Shown: positions 9,034 through 16,214 of the stretch, piece by piece
How positions within the stretch are numbered: position 1 is the first letter of the stretch
How the letters are laid out: every line of letters begins with the position of its first letter
Assembly (NCBI GenBank): GCA_902802755.1
Contig: CADCNH010000015.1
Location: 1 to 32,122, forward strand
Source of the DNA: an uncultured Bacteroidota bacterium
GTDB lineage: Bacteria; Bacteroidota; Bacteroidia; Bacteroidales; WCHB1-69
DNA length: 32,122 nt
Direction: 5' to 3'
Translations under genes and position numbers: made by a program
Notes under the pieces: model-generated
Told to the model about the DNA's origin: nothing
What the model saw: the letters and a program-made list of their open reading frames with translations, nothing else
The model's database searches: none

Positions 9034-9783
9034 TTAGCGCCTTAAATCGCTTATCGCAATGGCAACAGGATAGGGGACAGGGGCGTTATCTTTGGTGGCC
9101 GGTTTCCATCGGGGCATCATGGTCACCTGCTTGCGGACTTCATTCTGGAAGTTGAAGTCTTCCTCAGACCCCGTTACAGGCATGTTTATCAGTTCTACAT
9201 CAGAAATGGTTCCATCTGTGTTTATCACGAATGTGATCATGGTTTCGTTCAATAGTTCATTGTTCATGTATGTGCTATAGGAACGTAGCCTTTGACTTAA
9301 CCATTGTACTGGAGACCCGTGTTCTGCAGGAAATTTGGCTGACCATATATCTGAACCTACATATCTTATTCTAACACCATCCTTTATGAGAACATTACTG
9401 CCTGTGTTGCCTCTGATTTGAACAAAACACGATTCATATTCTGATCGCATAGCTGTCGGGTCGGTACTATCTGCTTCCGTGACAAAACTGGGCGGTGCAT
9501 AACCTATGGTACCGCCAAACGAAGTATAATGCGAAGATGTTTCGCAAGCACCTATCATCAACGAGGAGAGTGCAATACCTGCCACAGTCACTGCCTTGCC
9601 AAGTGACTTACGCTTGTTAAGTTCCTTCTCAAGGTAATGGAGTTCCGCCTCGCAGAAGGGACAGGTGCCGGAACACTCACCTTGGTAGGTACATTTGCGT
9701 TGCTCTAATGGAATGCCGTTCTCTTCGGCAATTCGCCGCCGCACTTCCTTCAGATACTCACATCTGTTCTTGCCAGGATTCAT
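9034..9783 (-). CDS. Membrane protein with N-terminal Cys motif and TonB-like C-terminal domain
   Basis: The start at 9783 (249 residues) is chosen over the in-frame ATG at 9813 because the -7 box lies at 9803-9810. The N-terminal ~55 residues carry five cysteines (C8, C31, C37, C41, C44) in the pattern GECSGTCPFCE, which looks like a metal-binding or redox module facing the cytoplasm. Residues 61-79 are one hydrophobic segment. The C-terminal ~90 residues (TFVINTDGTISDVELI ... PRWKPATKD) match the TonB C-terminal fold common in Bacteroidetes energy-transducer-like proteins. Family knowledge: TonB C-terminal domains touch outer-membrane receptors. No ExbB/ExbD genes are nearby, so energy coupling is not shown. 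Confidence 0.8.
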   Translation of the reverse strand: MNPGKNRCEYLKEVRRRIAEENGIPLEQRKCTYQGECSGTCPFCEAELHYLEKELNKRKSLGKAVTVAGIALSSLMIGACETSSHYTSFGGTIGYAPPSFVTEADSTDPTAMRSEYESCFVQIRGNTGSNVLIKDGVRIRYVGSDIWSAKFPAEHGSPVQWLSQRLRSYSTYMNNELLNETMITFVINTDGTISDVELINMPVTGSEEDFNFQNEVRKQVTMMPRWKPATKDNAPVPYPVAIAISDLRR

Positions 9784-9800
9784 GTTGTTGTTTTTAATTC

Positions 9801-10049
9801 GGCAAATATACATAAAATACCTGAATCATTCGATTTTTTTTCATCAGCTATGGTGTACCCGTTTCGCGGCGGGTTCGTCGCATGTTTCAGTGCAAGTGAT
9901 ACCCATGCCGCGAAGAGGAGGAGAGATGTCTTCAGCCCCACATTACGCTATCGCTCATGTGGGGTTAATTGCACTTCGTGCGTACAACCTCTTTGAGGTC
10001 ATAAATATCTTTCAGTTTTCAGTTTTCAACTTTCAGTTCAATTGGCACA
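9801..10049. repeat. Dispersed structured intergenic repeat, copy B
   Basis: This is the second copy of the 5812-6059 element, in the same orientation and again between a minus-strand and a plus-strand gene. TTCGCGGCG (9863-9871) pairs with TGCCGCGAA (9906-9914); CCCCACAT (9936-9943) pairs with ATGTGGGG (9957-9964); GCACTTCGTGC is at 9970-9980. Relative to copy A, one A-T pair in the first stem is G-C here and one G-C pair has become G-T, so pairing is preserved. This and the following tracts fill the 503-base gap before yidC. Confidence 0.85.
9803..9810 (-). promoter_or_regulatory. -7 promoter box TATATTTG
   Basis: TATATTTG on the minus strand lies 19 bases before the ATG at 9783. It is the same box, in the same repeat context, as that of the A2M gene. 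The ATTG found at -33 in copy A has become ATCG here, so the -33 element is weaker. Confidence 0.6.
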
Positions 10050-10057
10050 TTTATAAT

Positions 10058-10132
10058 CTCCCCTCGAGCGCAGCGAGACTCCCCTGATGCGTAGCATCAC
10101 TCCCCTTGAGCACGAAGTGCGAAACTCCCCCT
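10058..10132. repeat. Array of small hairpins separated by CTCCCCT
   Basis: CTCCCCT recurs at 10058, 10079, 10100 and (as CTCCCCCT) 10125, giving spacings of 21, 21 and 25 bases. Each spacer forms a small inverted repeat of different sequence: CTCG/CGAG (10063-10077), GATGC/GCATC (10086-10098) and GCAC/GTGC (10110-10120). The last is the reverse complement of the GCACTTCGTGC hairpin in the dispersed element. It could be a small intergenic palindromic repeat; no frame fits. Confidence 0.6.
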
Positions 10133-10140
10133 TGGCATTA

Positions 10141-10250
10141 ATTAGCACATTGAAAATTAGCACATTAAAAACATTTGCACATTTGCTAATTAACTAATTT
10201 GCTAATTCAATTGGCACATTAGCACATTTACTAATTGGCACATTAAAAAA
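10141..10250. repeat. Degenerate octamer tandem tract (ATT + 5 bases)
   Basis: Units include ATTAGCAC, ATTTGCAC, ATTTGCTA, ATTAACTA and ATTGGCAC. The unit order partly repeats that of the 6052-6183 tract. The final ATTGGCAC provides the TTGG at the -33 position of the yidC promoter. Confidence 0.75.
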
Positions 10251-10263
10251 AATCGTATCTTTG
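10235..10263 (+). promoter_or_regulatory. yidC promoter
   Basis: TATCTTTG at 10256-10263 matches the Bacteroidetes -7 box. TTG at 10235-10237 stands 18 bases upstream and lies inside an octamer repeat unit. The ATG follows 23 bases after the box. Confidence 0.6.
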
Positions 10264-10286
10264 CAAGCTAATTTTAAACAGATAGA

Positions 10287-12269
10287 ATGGATAAGAATAC
10301 GATTATTGGATTGCTCTTGATTTTCGCGCTGTTCATGGGGTTTAGCTTTTACACCTCGCAGAAGAATGCCAAACATCGGGAGCAAGTGGAGAAAGAGATG
10401 TTGGCACAGGAAGAGAAAGCACGAGAAGATTCCATCGCCAACGCTGTTGCTGCTTCAATGGCCAGCCAATTAGAAACAACTAACAATGCCGCTACAAATG
10501 CCGATTCGACAGCAAATCGTGCGGCTGAACAACAAAAACTTCCGCTGTATGCCGTGGCTTTCCAAATGCCGGCAGATGCGGCCAACGGTGACTTCAAGGT
10601 GGTGACCAACAAGGCCATCTATTCCTTCGCCCGCAAAGGTGGCTACCTGAAACGTGTTGAGTTCAAGAATGTATACAAATTTGCCCCCAAAGATTCGGTG
10701 AAACCCCAAGTGGTGCTCTTCGATGGCGACAATAATAATATCAATATCGACTTGATGCTGAAAAATCAGGCTGTTGTTCATTCCAAGGACTTGACCTTCA
10801 GTAGTGACATTAAGGATTCGCTGGTAGTGAATGAGGACAGCGCAGTGCTTTCATTGAAAGTGTTTCCCGCAGGTGTTGCCGCAGCCAACGACTCGACAGA
10901 CGGTTCCGCCGAGAGTTACATCGAGTACCTCTACACTTTCTATCCCAACGACTATCATTTCGGCTTCAAAGTTAATTTCGTCAATATGTCCGACTGTTTG
11001 TATGCCAACAACTTGGACTATACTATCGAATGGAATGCCCTATTGACCTGCCAAGAGCGTAACTATCAGATTGAAAGAGACATGAGCACCATTTACTACA
11101 TGGATAATGTGGATGATGTGGACAATCTGGATGAACGCAAAAGCGACAAGAAGGATTTCTCTTCCCCGTTGAAATGGGTGGGCTTCAAACAACAGTTCTT
11201 CACTTCAACAATGATTGCCAAATCAGCGGATTTCTCCACGGCATCGTTAAAAGTGAATGTGCCTGCCAAGAACGAGACATCTTACCTGAAGACCATGACA
11301 GCCGACCTGGATTTCAGAGTCGACAACTTGGACAACAGCTCTTTCGACATGATGATGTATGTCGGTCCCAGCCAGTATAAACTGCTGAAAGAGTATGATA
11401 TGAAACTGGAGCGCCAAGTGCCGCTCGGCTGGGGCTTTTTCCTGCTGCAATGGTGTAACCGCTACATCATTATTCCGGTTTTCAACTGGCTGGAAAGCTA
11501 TGGTATCAGCTATGGTATCATCATTCTGATTTTGTCCTTGTTCATCAAATTGCTGGTTACTCCTGTCAACTACAAGACTTATATCTCATCCGCTAAAATG
11601 AGAGCGTTAAAACCAGAGATAGAAGCGCTTAATAAGAAATTCCCCAAAGCCGATCAGAATCAGGACGAGATGATGAAGAAGCAGCAGGCGACAATGGCCC
11701 TGTACAAGAGTGCCAAGGCCAGTCCGATGGCAGGCTGCCTCCCGGCATTGATACAGATGCCGATCCTTATCGCTATGTACCGTTTCTTCCCCTCCGCTTA
11801 CGAATTGCGCCAACAGTCGTTCCTTTGGGCGGATGACCTTTCATCCTACGATTCTATTTTAGACCTGAGTTTCAACATCCCCCTGTATGGCAACCATGTG
11901 AGTTTGTTCACCTTGCTGATGACCGTTTCCACGATTGCCTATACTTATATGAACAACAAGCTGATGACCCCTGCCACCGGCAACAATGATCAGCAGAGAA
12001 TGATGAAAATCATGATGTACATCATGCCTATCATGTTCTTGTTCATGTTCAACAGTTTCTCCTCTGGTTTGACATATTACTACTTGTTAATCAACCTGAT
12101 AACCTTTGCCCAGAACGGTATTTTCATGCTGACCGTCAACCAGGACAAATTACGTGCCCAGTTGTTGGCCAATATGAAAAAGCCTGTCCAGAAATCGAAA
12201 TGGCAACAGCGTATGGAAGAGATGGTTAGACAGCAGCAGGAAATGGCTAAAAAGCAGGGTCGCAAATAA
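10287..12269 (+). CDS. yidC: Membrane protein insertase YidC
   Basis: The 660-residue length fits Bacteroidetes YidC, somewhat longer than the E. coli protein. Residues 5-23 are the N-terminal membrane anchor. A linker rich in Ala/Glu/Asn (to ~75) leads to the large periplasmic beta domain (about 80-375). The conserved five-helix core begins around WGFFLLQWCNRYIIIPVFNW and includes YGISYGIIILILSLFIKLLVTP, the cytoplasmic coiled hairpin (KMRALKPEIEALNKKF) and the SPMAGCLPALIQMPILIAMY segment. A basic Gln/Lys-rich C-terminal tail follows, as expected for ribosome contact. YidC inserts and folds inner-membrane proteins with or without SecYEG. It stands alone between two promoter-bearing gaps rather than with rnpA/rpmH. 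Confidence 0.97.
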   Translation: MDKNTIIGLLLIFALFMGFSFYTSQKNAKHREQVEKEMLAQEEKAREDSIANAVAASMASQLETTNNAATNADSTANRAAEQQKLPLYAVAFQMPADAANGDFKVVTNKAIYSFARKGGYLKRVEFKNVYKFAPKDSVKPQVVLFDGDNNNINIDLMLKNQAVVHSKDLTFSSDIKDSLVVNEDSAVLSLKVFPAGVAAANDSTDGSAESYIEYLYTFYPNDYHFGFKVNFVNMSDCLYANNLDYTIEWNALLTCQERNYQIERDMSTIYYMDNVDDVDNLDERKSDKKDFSSPLKWVGFKQQFFTSTMIAKSADFSTASLKVNVPAKNETSYLKTMTADLDFRVDNLDNSSFDMMMYVGPSQYKLLKEYDMKLERQVPLGWGFFLLQWCNRYIIIPVFNWLESYGISYGIIILILSLFIKLLVTPVNYKTYISSAKMRALKPEIEALNKKFPKADQNQDEMMKKQQATMALYKSAKASPMAGCLPALIQMPILIAMYRFFPSAYELRQQSFLWADDLSSYDSILDLSFNIPLYGNHVSLFTLLMTVSTIAYTYMNNKLMTPATGNNDQQRMMKIMMYIMPIMFLFMFNSFSSGLTYYYLLINLITFAQNGIFMLTVNQDKLRAQLLANMKKPVQKSKWQQRMEEMVRQQQEMAKKQGRK

Positions 12270-12317
12270 AAATTAAAATATTTTTGACTTTTATACGTTT
12301 AGAAAAAAGAAAAAAAG

Positions 12318-12325
12318 TATATTTG
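12318..12325 (+). promoter_or_regulatory. -7 promoter box TATATTTG for the DUF3276-parA genes
   Basis: TATATTTG matches TAnnTTTG and lies 45 bases before the ATG at 12371. The region between the yidC stop and this box is very A/T rich. No good -33 TTTG is seen at 19-21 bases. Confidence 0.55.
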
Positions 12326-12370
12326 CAAATTAATTCACCTTATTATTAATATTAACGAAAAAGATTAGAG

Positions 12371-12694
12371 ATGGAAAATTTAGAAAAAAATGAAGTTTTG
12401 TCAAGAGCAGTTAGAGCAGGGAAGCGCACCTACTTTTTCGATGTGAAGACCACAAAAAACGAAGAGAAGTATCTGACTATTACTGAGAGCAAGCGTAAAT
12501 TCAACGCTGACAATGGTACTTTCTTCTATGAAAAACATAAATTGTTCCTGTACAAGGAAGATTTCACCAAATTCCAGAATGCTTTGGCCGCCGTGTTGGA
12601 ATTCATTGAAACAGGCAAGATTCCTGATGACATGCTTTTCGATGCCAACGAGCCCAAAACCGACGACATTAATTTTGAAGACTTGGAGGCCTAA
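12371..12694 (+). CDS. DUF3276 / PUR-alpha-like nucleic-acid-binding protein
   Basis: A 107-residue protein with the Bacteroidetes DUF3276 pattern: RAGKRTYFFDVKTTKNEEKYLTITESKR, then the KHKLFLYKEDFTKF segment and an acidic tail (DDINFEDLEA). Family knowledge: these small proteins resemble a single PUR repeat and bind single-stranded DNA or RNA; a function in this organism is not known. Its TAA stop overlaps the parA ATG by one base, so the two are translationally coupled, placing this protein in the parAB operon. Confidence 0.9.
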   Translation: MENLEKNEVLSRAVRAGKRTYFFDVKTTKNEEKYLTITESKRKFNADNGTFFYEKHKLFLYKEDFTKFQNALAAVLEFIETGKIPDDMLFDANEPKTDDINFEDLEA

Positions 12695-13470
12695 TGGGAA
12701 AGATTATTGCTGTCGTTAACCAGAAAGGAGGGGTAGGGAAGACCACAACTGCGGTCAACTTGGCCGCTTCTTTGGCCGTGCTGGAGCACAAAACCTTGCT
12801 GATTGACGCCGACCCGCAGGCTAACGCCACATCCGGTGTCGGCATCGATCCCGAGCAAGTGGAGCACAGCGTGTATGATTGCATGCTCGGCAACAACTTC
12901 GCGACAGAAGTCATCGTGAAAACCGATACGCCCAACCTGGAACTTATGCCAGCCACCATCGACTTGGTGGGAGCTGAATTGGAGATGATTTCCTTCGACC
13001 GCCGCGAGTATCGTATGCGCGACGCTTTGACAGCACTAAAAGATGAATACGAGTTTATCCTCATTGACTGCGCTCCGTCGCTGGGTTTGATTACCCTGAA
13101 CGCCCTTGTGGCCGCCGACTCGGTGATAATCCCCGTACAATGCGAGTATTACGCCCTCGAAGGCTTGGGCAAACTGCTCAATACTGTGCGCCTGGTGCAG
13201 TCGAACATGAATCCGGAGTTGACCATCGAAGGTATCCTGCTGACCATGTACACCGCCCGTCTGAAACACAATAACGCTGTGGTGGAAGATGTGCGCCAGC
13301 ATTGCAAAGGCATCGTTTTTGACACCATCATCGTCAGAAATGTGCGCCTGAGCGAGGCCCCAAGCTATGGAAAACCCATCGTGCTGTACGATGTGCAGTC
13401 CAAAGGCAATATCAACTACCTGAATCTGGCAAAGGAACTGCTTGTGAATAATGGCTATACCTTTGAATAA
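12694..13470 (+). CDS. parA: Chromosome-partitioning ATPase ParA (Soj)
   Basis: The 258-residue length is typical of chromosomal Soj. The deviant Walker A motif KGGVGKTT is at 11-18, with the signature lysine K11. LLIDADPQANAT (about 35-46) is the A' region and LIDCAPSLG (about 112-120) the Walker B region. LSEAPSYGKP near 219 is the conserved C-terminal signature. No N-terminal DNA-binding extension is present, so this is the chromosomal rather than plasmid P1-type protein. It dimerises on ATP, binds DNA non-specifically and moves ParB-bound origin regions. parB follows after 135 bases filled with short tandem repeats. Confidence 0.97.
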   Translation: MGKIIAVVNQKGGVGKTTTAVNLAASLAVLEHKTLLIDADPQANATSGVGIDPEQVEHSVYDCMLGNNFATEVIVKTDTPNLELMPATIDLVGAELEMISFDRREYRMRDALTALKDEYEFILIDCAPSLGLITLNALVAADSVIIPVQCEYYALEGLGKLLNTVRLVQSNMNPELTIEGILLTMYTARLKHNNAVVEDVRQHCKGIVFDTIIVRNVRLSEAPSYGKPIVLYDVQSKGNINYLNLAKELLVNNGYTFE

Positions 13471-13485
13471 TAAAGTTGAAAACTT

Positions 13486-13513
13486 AAAACTGAAAACTGA
13501 AAACTGAAAACTG
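13486..13513. repeat. Heptamer tandem repeat (AAAACTG)x4
   Basis: Four perfect consecutive units of AAAACTG lie between parA and parB, flanked by imperfect units. The reverse-complement unit CAGTTTT recurs at 6023-6037, 10013-10027, 13562 and 29425, always outside genes. Confidence 0.9.
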
Positions 13514-13575
13514 AAAGTTCTTTAGAGTATAGTATTCAATCAACAGTATATCGCAAACGGTCAGTTTTCAGCTTA

Positions 13576-13605
13576 ATTAACGAATTAACTAATTAATAGA
13601 TTGTT
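13576..13605. repeat. Octamer tract abutting the parB start codon
   Basis: ATTAACGA, ATTAACTA and ATTAATAG are consecutive eight-base units, followed by ATTGTT directly before the parB ATG. The tract therefore forms the immediate 5' leader of parB. Confidence 0.65.
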
Positions 13606-14487
13606 ATGGAAAAAGATGCAAGAAAGTTGGGCAAAGGATTGGGAGCATTGCTGGGTGGGGGAGACCTTCCCATCGCATCCAATTCCGTAGCCCGTATCAA
13701 GCAGGATTCGGTGGGGAAAATCCGTATCGACTCCATAGAAGTTAATCCTAACCAGCCCCGTGCCAAATTTGACGAGGAAGCCCTTCGCGAATTGGCCGAA
13801 TCTATCAAAACCTACGGACTGATACAGCCAATCACGGTGAGACCTATCGCCAATGGTAAATACCAACTGATATCGGGAGAACGTCGTCTGAGAGCCTGCA
13901 AACTTGCCGGTTTACAGGAAATACCGACCTACGTGCGCACTGTCGATGAGATGCAGTCCATCCAGATGGCTCTCGTCGAGAATATCCAACGTGAAGATCT
14001 GAATGCCCTTGAAATCGCTCTCTCATACCAGCGATTGGTCGATGAGTTCGGCTTCTCACAAGAGGAAGTGAGTGACAAGGTGGGCAAGAACAGAACCACC
14101 ATCACCAACTATCTGCGTCTACTGAAACTCTCATTGCCAGCACAAATCGCTGTGCGTGACAATGTTATAAGCATGGGACACGCCCGTGCGCTGGTAACAC
14201 TTGAGAATGAGAAATTGCAGGAGAAAGTATTGAAACAAGTGATAGATGGCGGTCTTTCGGTTCGTCAAACCGAAAGCCTGGTGAAAAAATACTCGTCAGA
14301 GTTCAAACCTGCCAAGACGAAAATCAAAATCACCCTCTCCGACGAAGTCAACCAGTTTGTGTCTTCAATCTCAAAAAAACTGAATTCGAAAGTATCTGTC
14401 AGCAAGGATTTGTCGGGCAAAGGTAAAATCGTTATCCCTTTTACCTCTGATGAGGATTTGAAGCAGATGATTAGCAAGCTAATGTAA
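13606..14487 (+). CDS. parB: Chromosome-partitioning protein ParB (Spo0J)
   Basis: A 293-residue protein opening with the typical KLGKGLGALLGG N-terminus. The ParB/Srx CTPase-nuclease-like domain covers about 38-130 and includes GERRLRA at 91-97, the CTP-binding patch. ENIQRE with LNALE follows near 124-134. A helix-turn-helix for parS recognition lies at about 148-175 (FSQEEVSDKVGKNRTTITNYLRLL). The C-terminal ~50 residues form the dimerisation domain. It works with ParA upstream in origin segregation. No parS palindrome (consensus TGTTTCACGTGAAACA) was seen in this window. Confidence 0.97.
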   Translation: MEKDARKLGKGLGALLGGGDLPIASNSVARIKQDSVGKIRIDSIEVNPNQPRAKFDEEALRELAESIKTYGLIQPITVRPIANGKYQLISGERRLRACKLAGLQEIPTYVRTVDEMQSIQMALVENIQREDLNALEIALSYQRLVDEFGFSQEEVSDKVGKNRTTITNYLRLLKLSLPAQIAVRDNVISMGHARALVTLENEKLQEKVLKQVIDGGLSVRQTESLVKKYSSEFKPAKTKIKITLSDEVNQFVSSISKKLNSKVSVSKDLSGKGKIVIPFTSDEDLKQMISKLM

Positions 14488-14508
14488 ACATCTTTAGTTC
14501 TGCTATTT

Positions 14509-15345
14509 ATGAAAAAAAGATTGGTGATATTTTCAATTATTCTGAGTCTGTGTGCAATAAGCGTACAGGCTCAGTCTGTTGATTCTACCCATACATCTTC
14601 TTTGTCTGATACAACGGGAATTACCCCAAAAAATACTCCATCAGCGATGGAGGCCAATGAGACTCAGACTGGAACTCAAAATGCCATTTCTGTTTTAGAC
14701 AGTTTGAATAAATATGCCAGTTTGGAGACCATAGATATGACTTTATCAGATACTGTGCCAGCTGAAACCGTGGTTCGATTAAGGGAAGGCAATCGCAGTA
14801 AAGGTATAAAAATCAGCTCGAATAGGCCTGCCAAGCATGTTGCTGTCTCCGATTCTGTCCTGCGAAAAAAACACAGTCCAACCGTAGCCGGCTGCCTGTC
14901 CATCATTCCTGGTGGCGGTCAGATTTACAACAAAAAATACTGGAAACTCCCCATTGTCTATGGTGCTTTGGGAATCTCAGGTTTTTTTGTCTATAACTTT
15001 GCCCATCAAATGACGATATATAAAAAGGAGTTTATCAACCGGCGAGATGGAAATACGGCTTTGTTGAGACCGGATCTCAGGATGGAAACAGATGCTAATA
15101 TTTTGGAGTCGAAAAACACTTATCGTAGAAGAATGGAAATTGCCATCGCTGTTACCTCAATTCTGTATTTCCTCAACATTGTGGATGCTGTGGTGGACGC
15201 CCATTTGTACTATTTTGACATCTCCGATGACCTGTCGATGCAAGTGACACCGCAGATCAATCAAAACTATATGAATTCCTTGGCGCTGCAACATAATAAA
15301 ACCTCATTCAACTACGGTATAAACCTTACCTTAAATTTCAAATAA
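14509..15345 (+). CDS. DUF5683 domain secreted/membrane protein
   Basis: A 278-residue protein with a signal peptide (residues 1-22, ending VQAQ), a Ser/Thr-rich linker, and then the DUF5683 signature HSPTVAGCLSIIPGGGQIYNKKYWK (about 124-148), followed by hydrophobic segments around 150-170 and 207-225. Family knowledge: DUF5683 proteins often follow parB in Bacteroidetes; their function is unknown. It starts 21 bases after parB and its stop overlaps the dapB ATG by one base, so it lies within a parAB-DUF5683-dapB transcription unit. Confidence 0.88.
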   Translation: MKKRLVIFSIILSLCAISVQAQSVDSTHTSSLSDTTGITPKNTPSAMEANETQTGTQNAISVLDSLNKYASLETIDMTLSDTVPAETVVRLREGNRSKGIKISSNRPAKHVAVSDSVLRKKHSPTVAGCLSIIPGGGQIYNKKYWKLPIVYGALGISGFFVYNFAHQMTIYKKEFINRRDGNTALLRPDLRMETDANILESKNTYRRRMEIAIAVTSILYFLNIVDAVVDAHLYYFDISDDLSMQVTPQINQNYMNSLALQHNKTSFNYGINLTLNFK

Positions 15346-16040
15346 TGGCAAAATTCGCGATTTTAGGCTATGGAAAAATGGGGAAGGAAGTTGAGAAAAT
15401 CCTTCTGGCACAGCAACAGGAAATTGTGGCAAAGATTGATAATGAGGATGATTGGCAGCTGCAATGGGGTAACTTCCTTGCCGCTGATGTTGCCATTGAA
15501 TTTTCCATGCCTACAGTGGCAGTGGATAATTTCAAGAAATGCTTCGATGCGGGAATCCCATTGGTAGCTGGCACCACAGGCTGGTACGAGCGCATGGACG
15601 AGGTGATGGACTACTGCAAGCAGAAATCAGCATCTTTTATTTATGGTTCCAACTTCAGTATCGGTGTAAATATCTTTTTTGAAATAAACAAGTTGCTCGC
15701 TGACTTAATGCGCAAGCAGAAAGATTTTGATGTTAAGATTGAAGAGACTCACCACATCACCAAGAAAGACGCACCCAGTGGAACCGCTATTCACCTGGCC
15801 AAAATAATTGAAACCCAATACAATAACCAATTAGAAGTTCCCATCACATCTTATCGTTTGACCGATGTTCCAGGTATACATAAAGTGACATATCAGGCTG
15901 AAAATGAAGTGATAGAACTGACTCATACCGCTAAAAACAGGGTTGAGCTGGCCAAAGGCGCCATCAAAGCTGCCCTCTGGCTCCTGCAACACCCGGGAAT
16001 CTATGACTTTAAGGAAATTGCTTTAAAAGTTGAAAACTGA
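15345..16040 (+). CDS. dapB: 4-hydroxy-tetrahydrodipicolinate reductase DapB
   Basis: At 231 residues this is shorter than the E. coli enzyme (273), as is usual in Bacteroidetes. The N-terminal Rossmann motif GYGKMGK (8-14) binds NAD(P)H. AGTTGWYE marks the nucleotide-binding region. EETHHITKKDAPSGTA (about 134-149) holds the catalytic His and Lys. It reduces 4-hydroxy-tetrahydrodipicolinate in the diaminopimelate/lysine pathway, needed for peptidoglycan. The ATG overlaps the preceding stop, indicating translational coupling. It is followed by a 174-base gap packed with repeats before lepB. Confidence 0.96.
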   Translation: MAKFAILGYGKMGKEVEKILLAQQQEIVAKIDNEDDWQLQWGNFLAADVAIEFSMPTVAVDNFKKCFDAGIPLVAGTTGWYERMDEVMDYCKQKSASFIYGSNFSIGVNIFFEINKLLADLMRKQKDFDVKIEETHHITKKDAPSGTAIHLAKIIETQYNNQLEVPITSYRLTDVPGIHKVTYQAENEVIELTHTAKNRVELAKGAIKAALWLLQHPGIYDFKEIALKVEN

Positions 16041-16072
16041 AAACTAAAAGTTGAATTATATATACGTCACTA

Positions 16073-16107
16073 CCCCGGCCTTCGGCCACCTCTTCTAAAA
16101 GAAGGGG
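16073..16107. repeat. Double hairpin intergenic element
   Basis: GGCC-TTC-GGCC (16077-16087) is followed by CTTCT-AAA-AGAAG (16092-16104). The whole is bracketed by CCCC (16073-16076) and GGGG (16104-16107). It could act as a terminator for dapB or be a palindromic dispersed repeat; there is no long T-run after it. Confidence 0.5.
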
Positions 16108-16115
16108 AATTTAAA

Positions 16116-16190
16116 TTTGAATTTTGAATTTTGAATTCTACCACTCAACTCCTGACCACTGACCACTGACCACTGTAACCTGAAACCTAT
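16116..16190. repeat. Heptamer tandem repeats: (TTTGAAT)x3 and (CTGACCA)x3
   Basis: Three perfect TTTGAAT units occupy 16116-16136. Three perfect CTGACCA units occupy 16152-16172, followed by GTAACCT and GAAACCT-type units. The 16152-16190 part is almost the exact reverse complement of 29295-29332, downstream of nfeD. The tract lies in the dapB-lepB gap. Confidence 0.85.
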
Positions 16191-16214
16191 ATTAATTGTA
16201 AACTATTAATTATT

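Noticed and set aside
8315..9783. Glycyl-radical enzyme system
   Set aside because: Only the activase-like protein is present; no large glycyl-radical enzyme with its C-terminal motif lies nearby.
13486..13513. Possible CRISPR-like periodic array near parA-parB
   Set aside because: The units are seven bases and directly adjacent with no spacers, so it is a simple tandem repeat.
13471..13605. parS or an origin of replication next to parAB
   Set aside because: No palindrome close to TGTTTCACGTGAAACA and no cluster of DnaA boxes was found here or elsewhere in the window.
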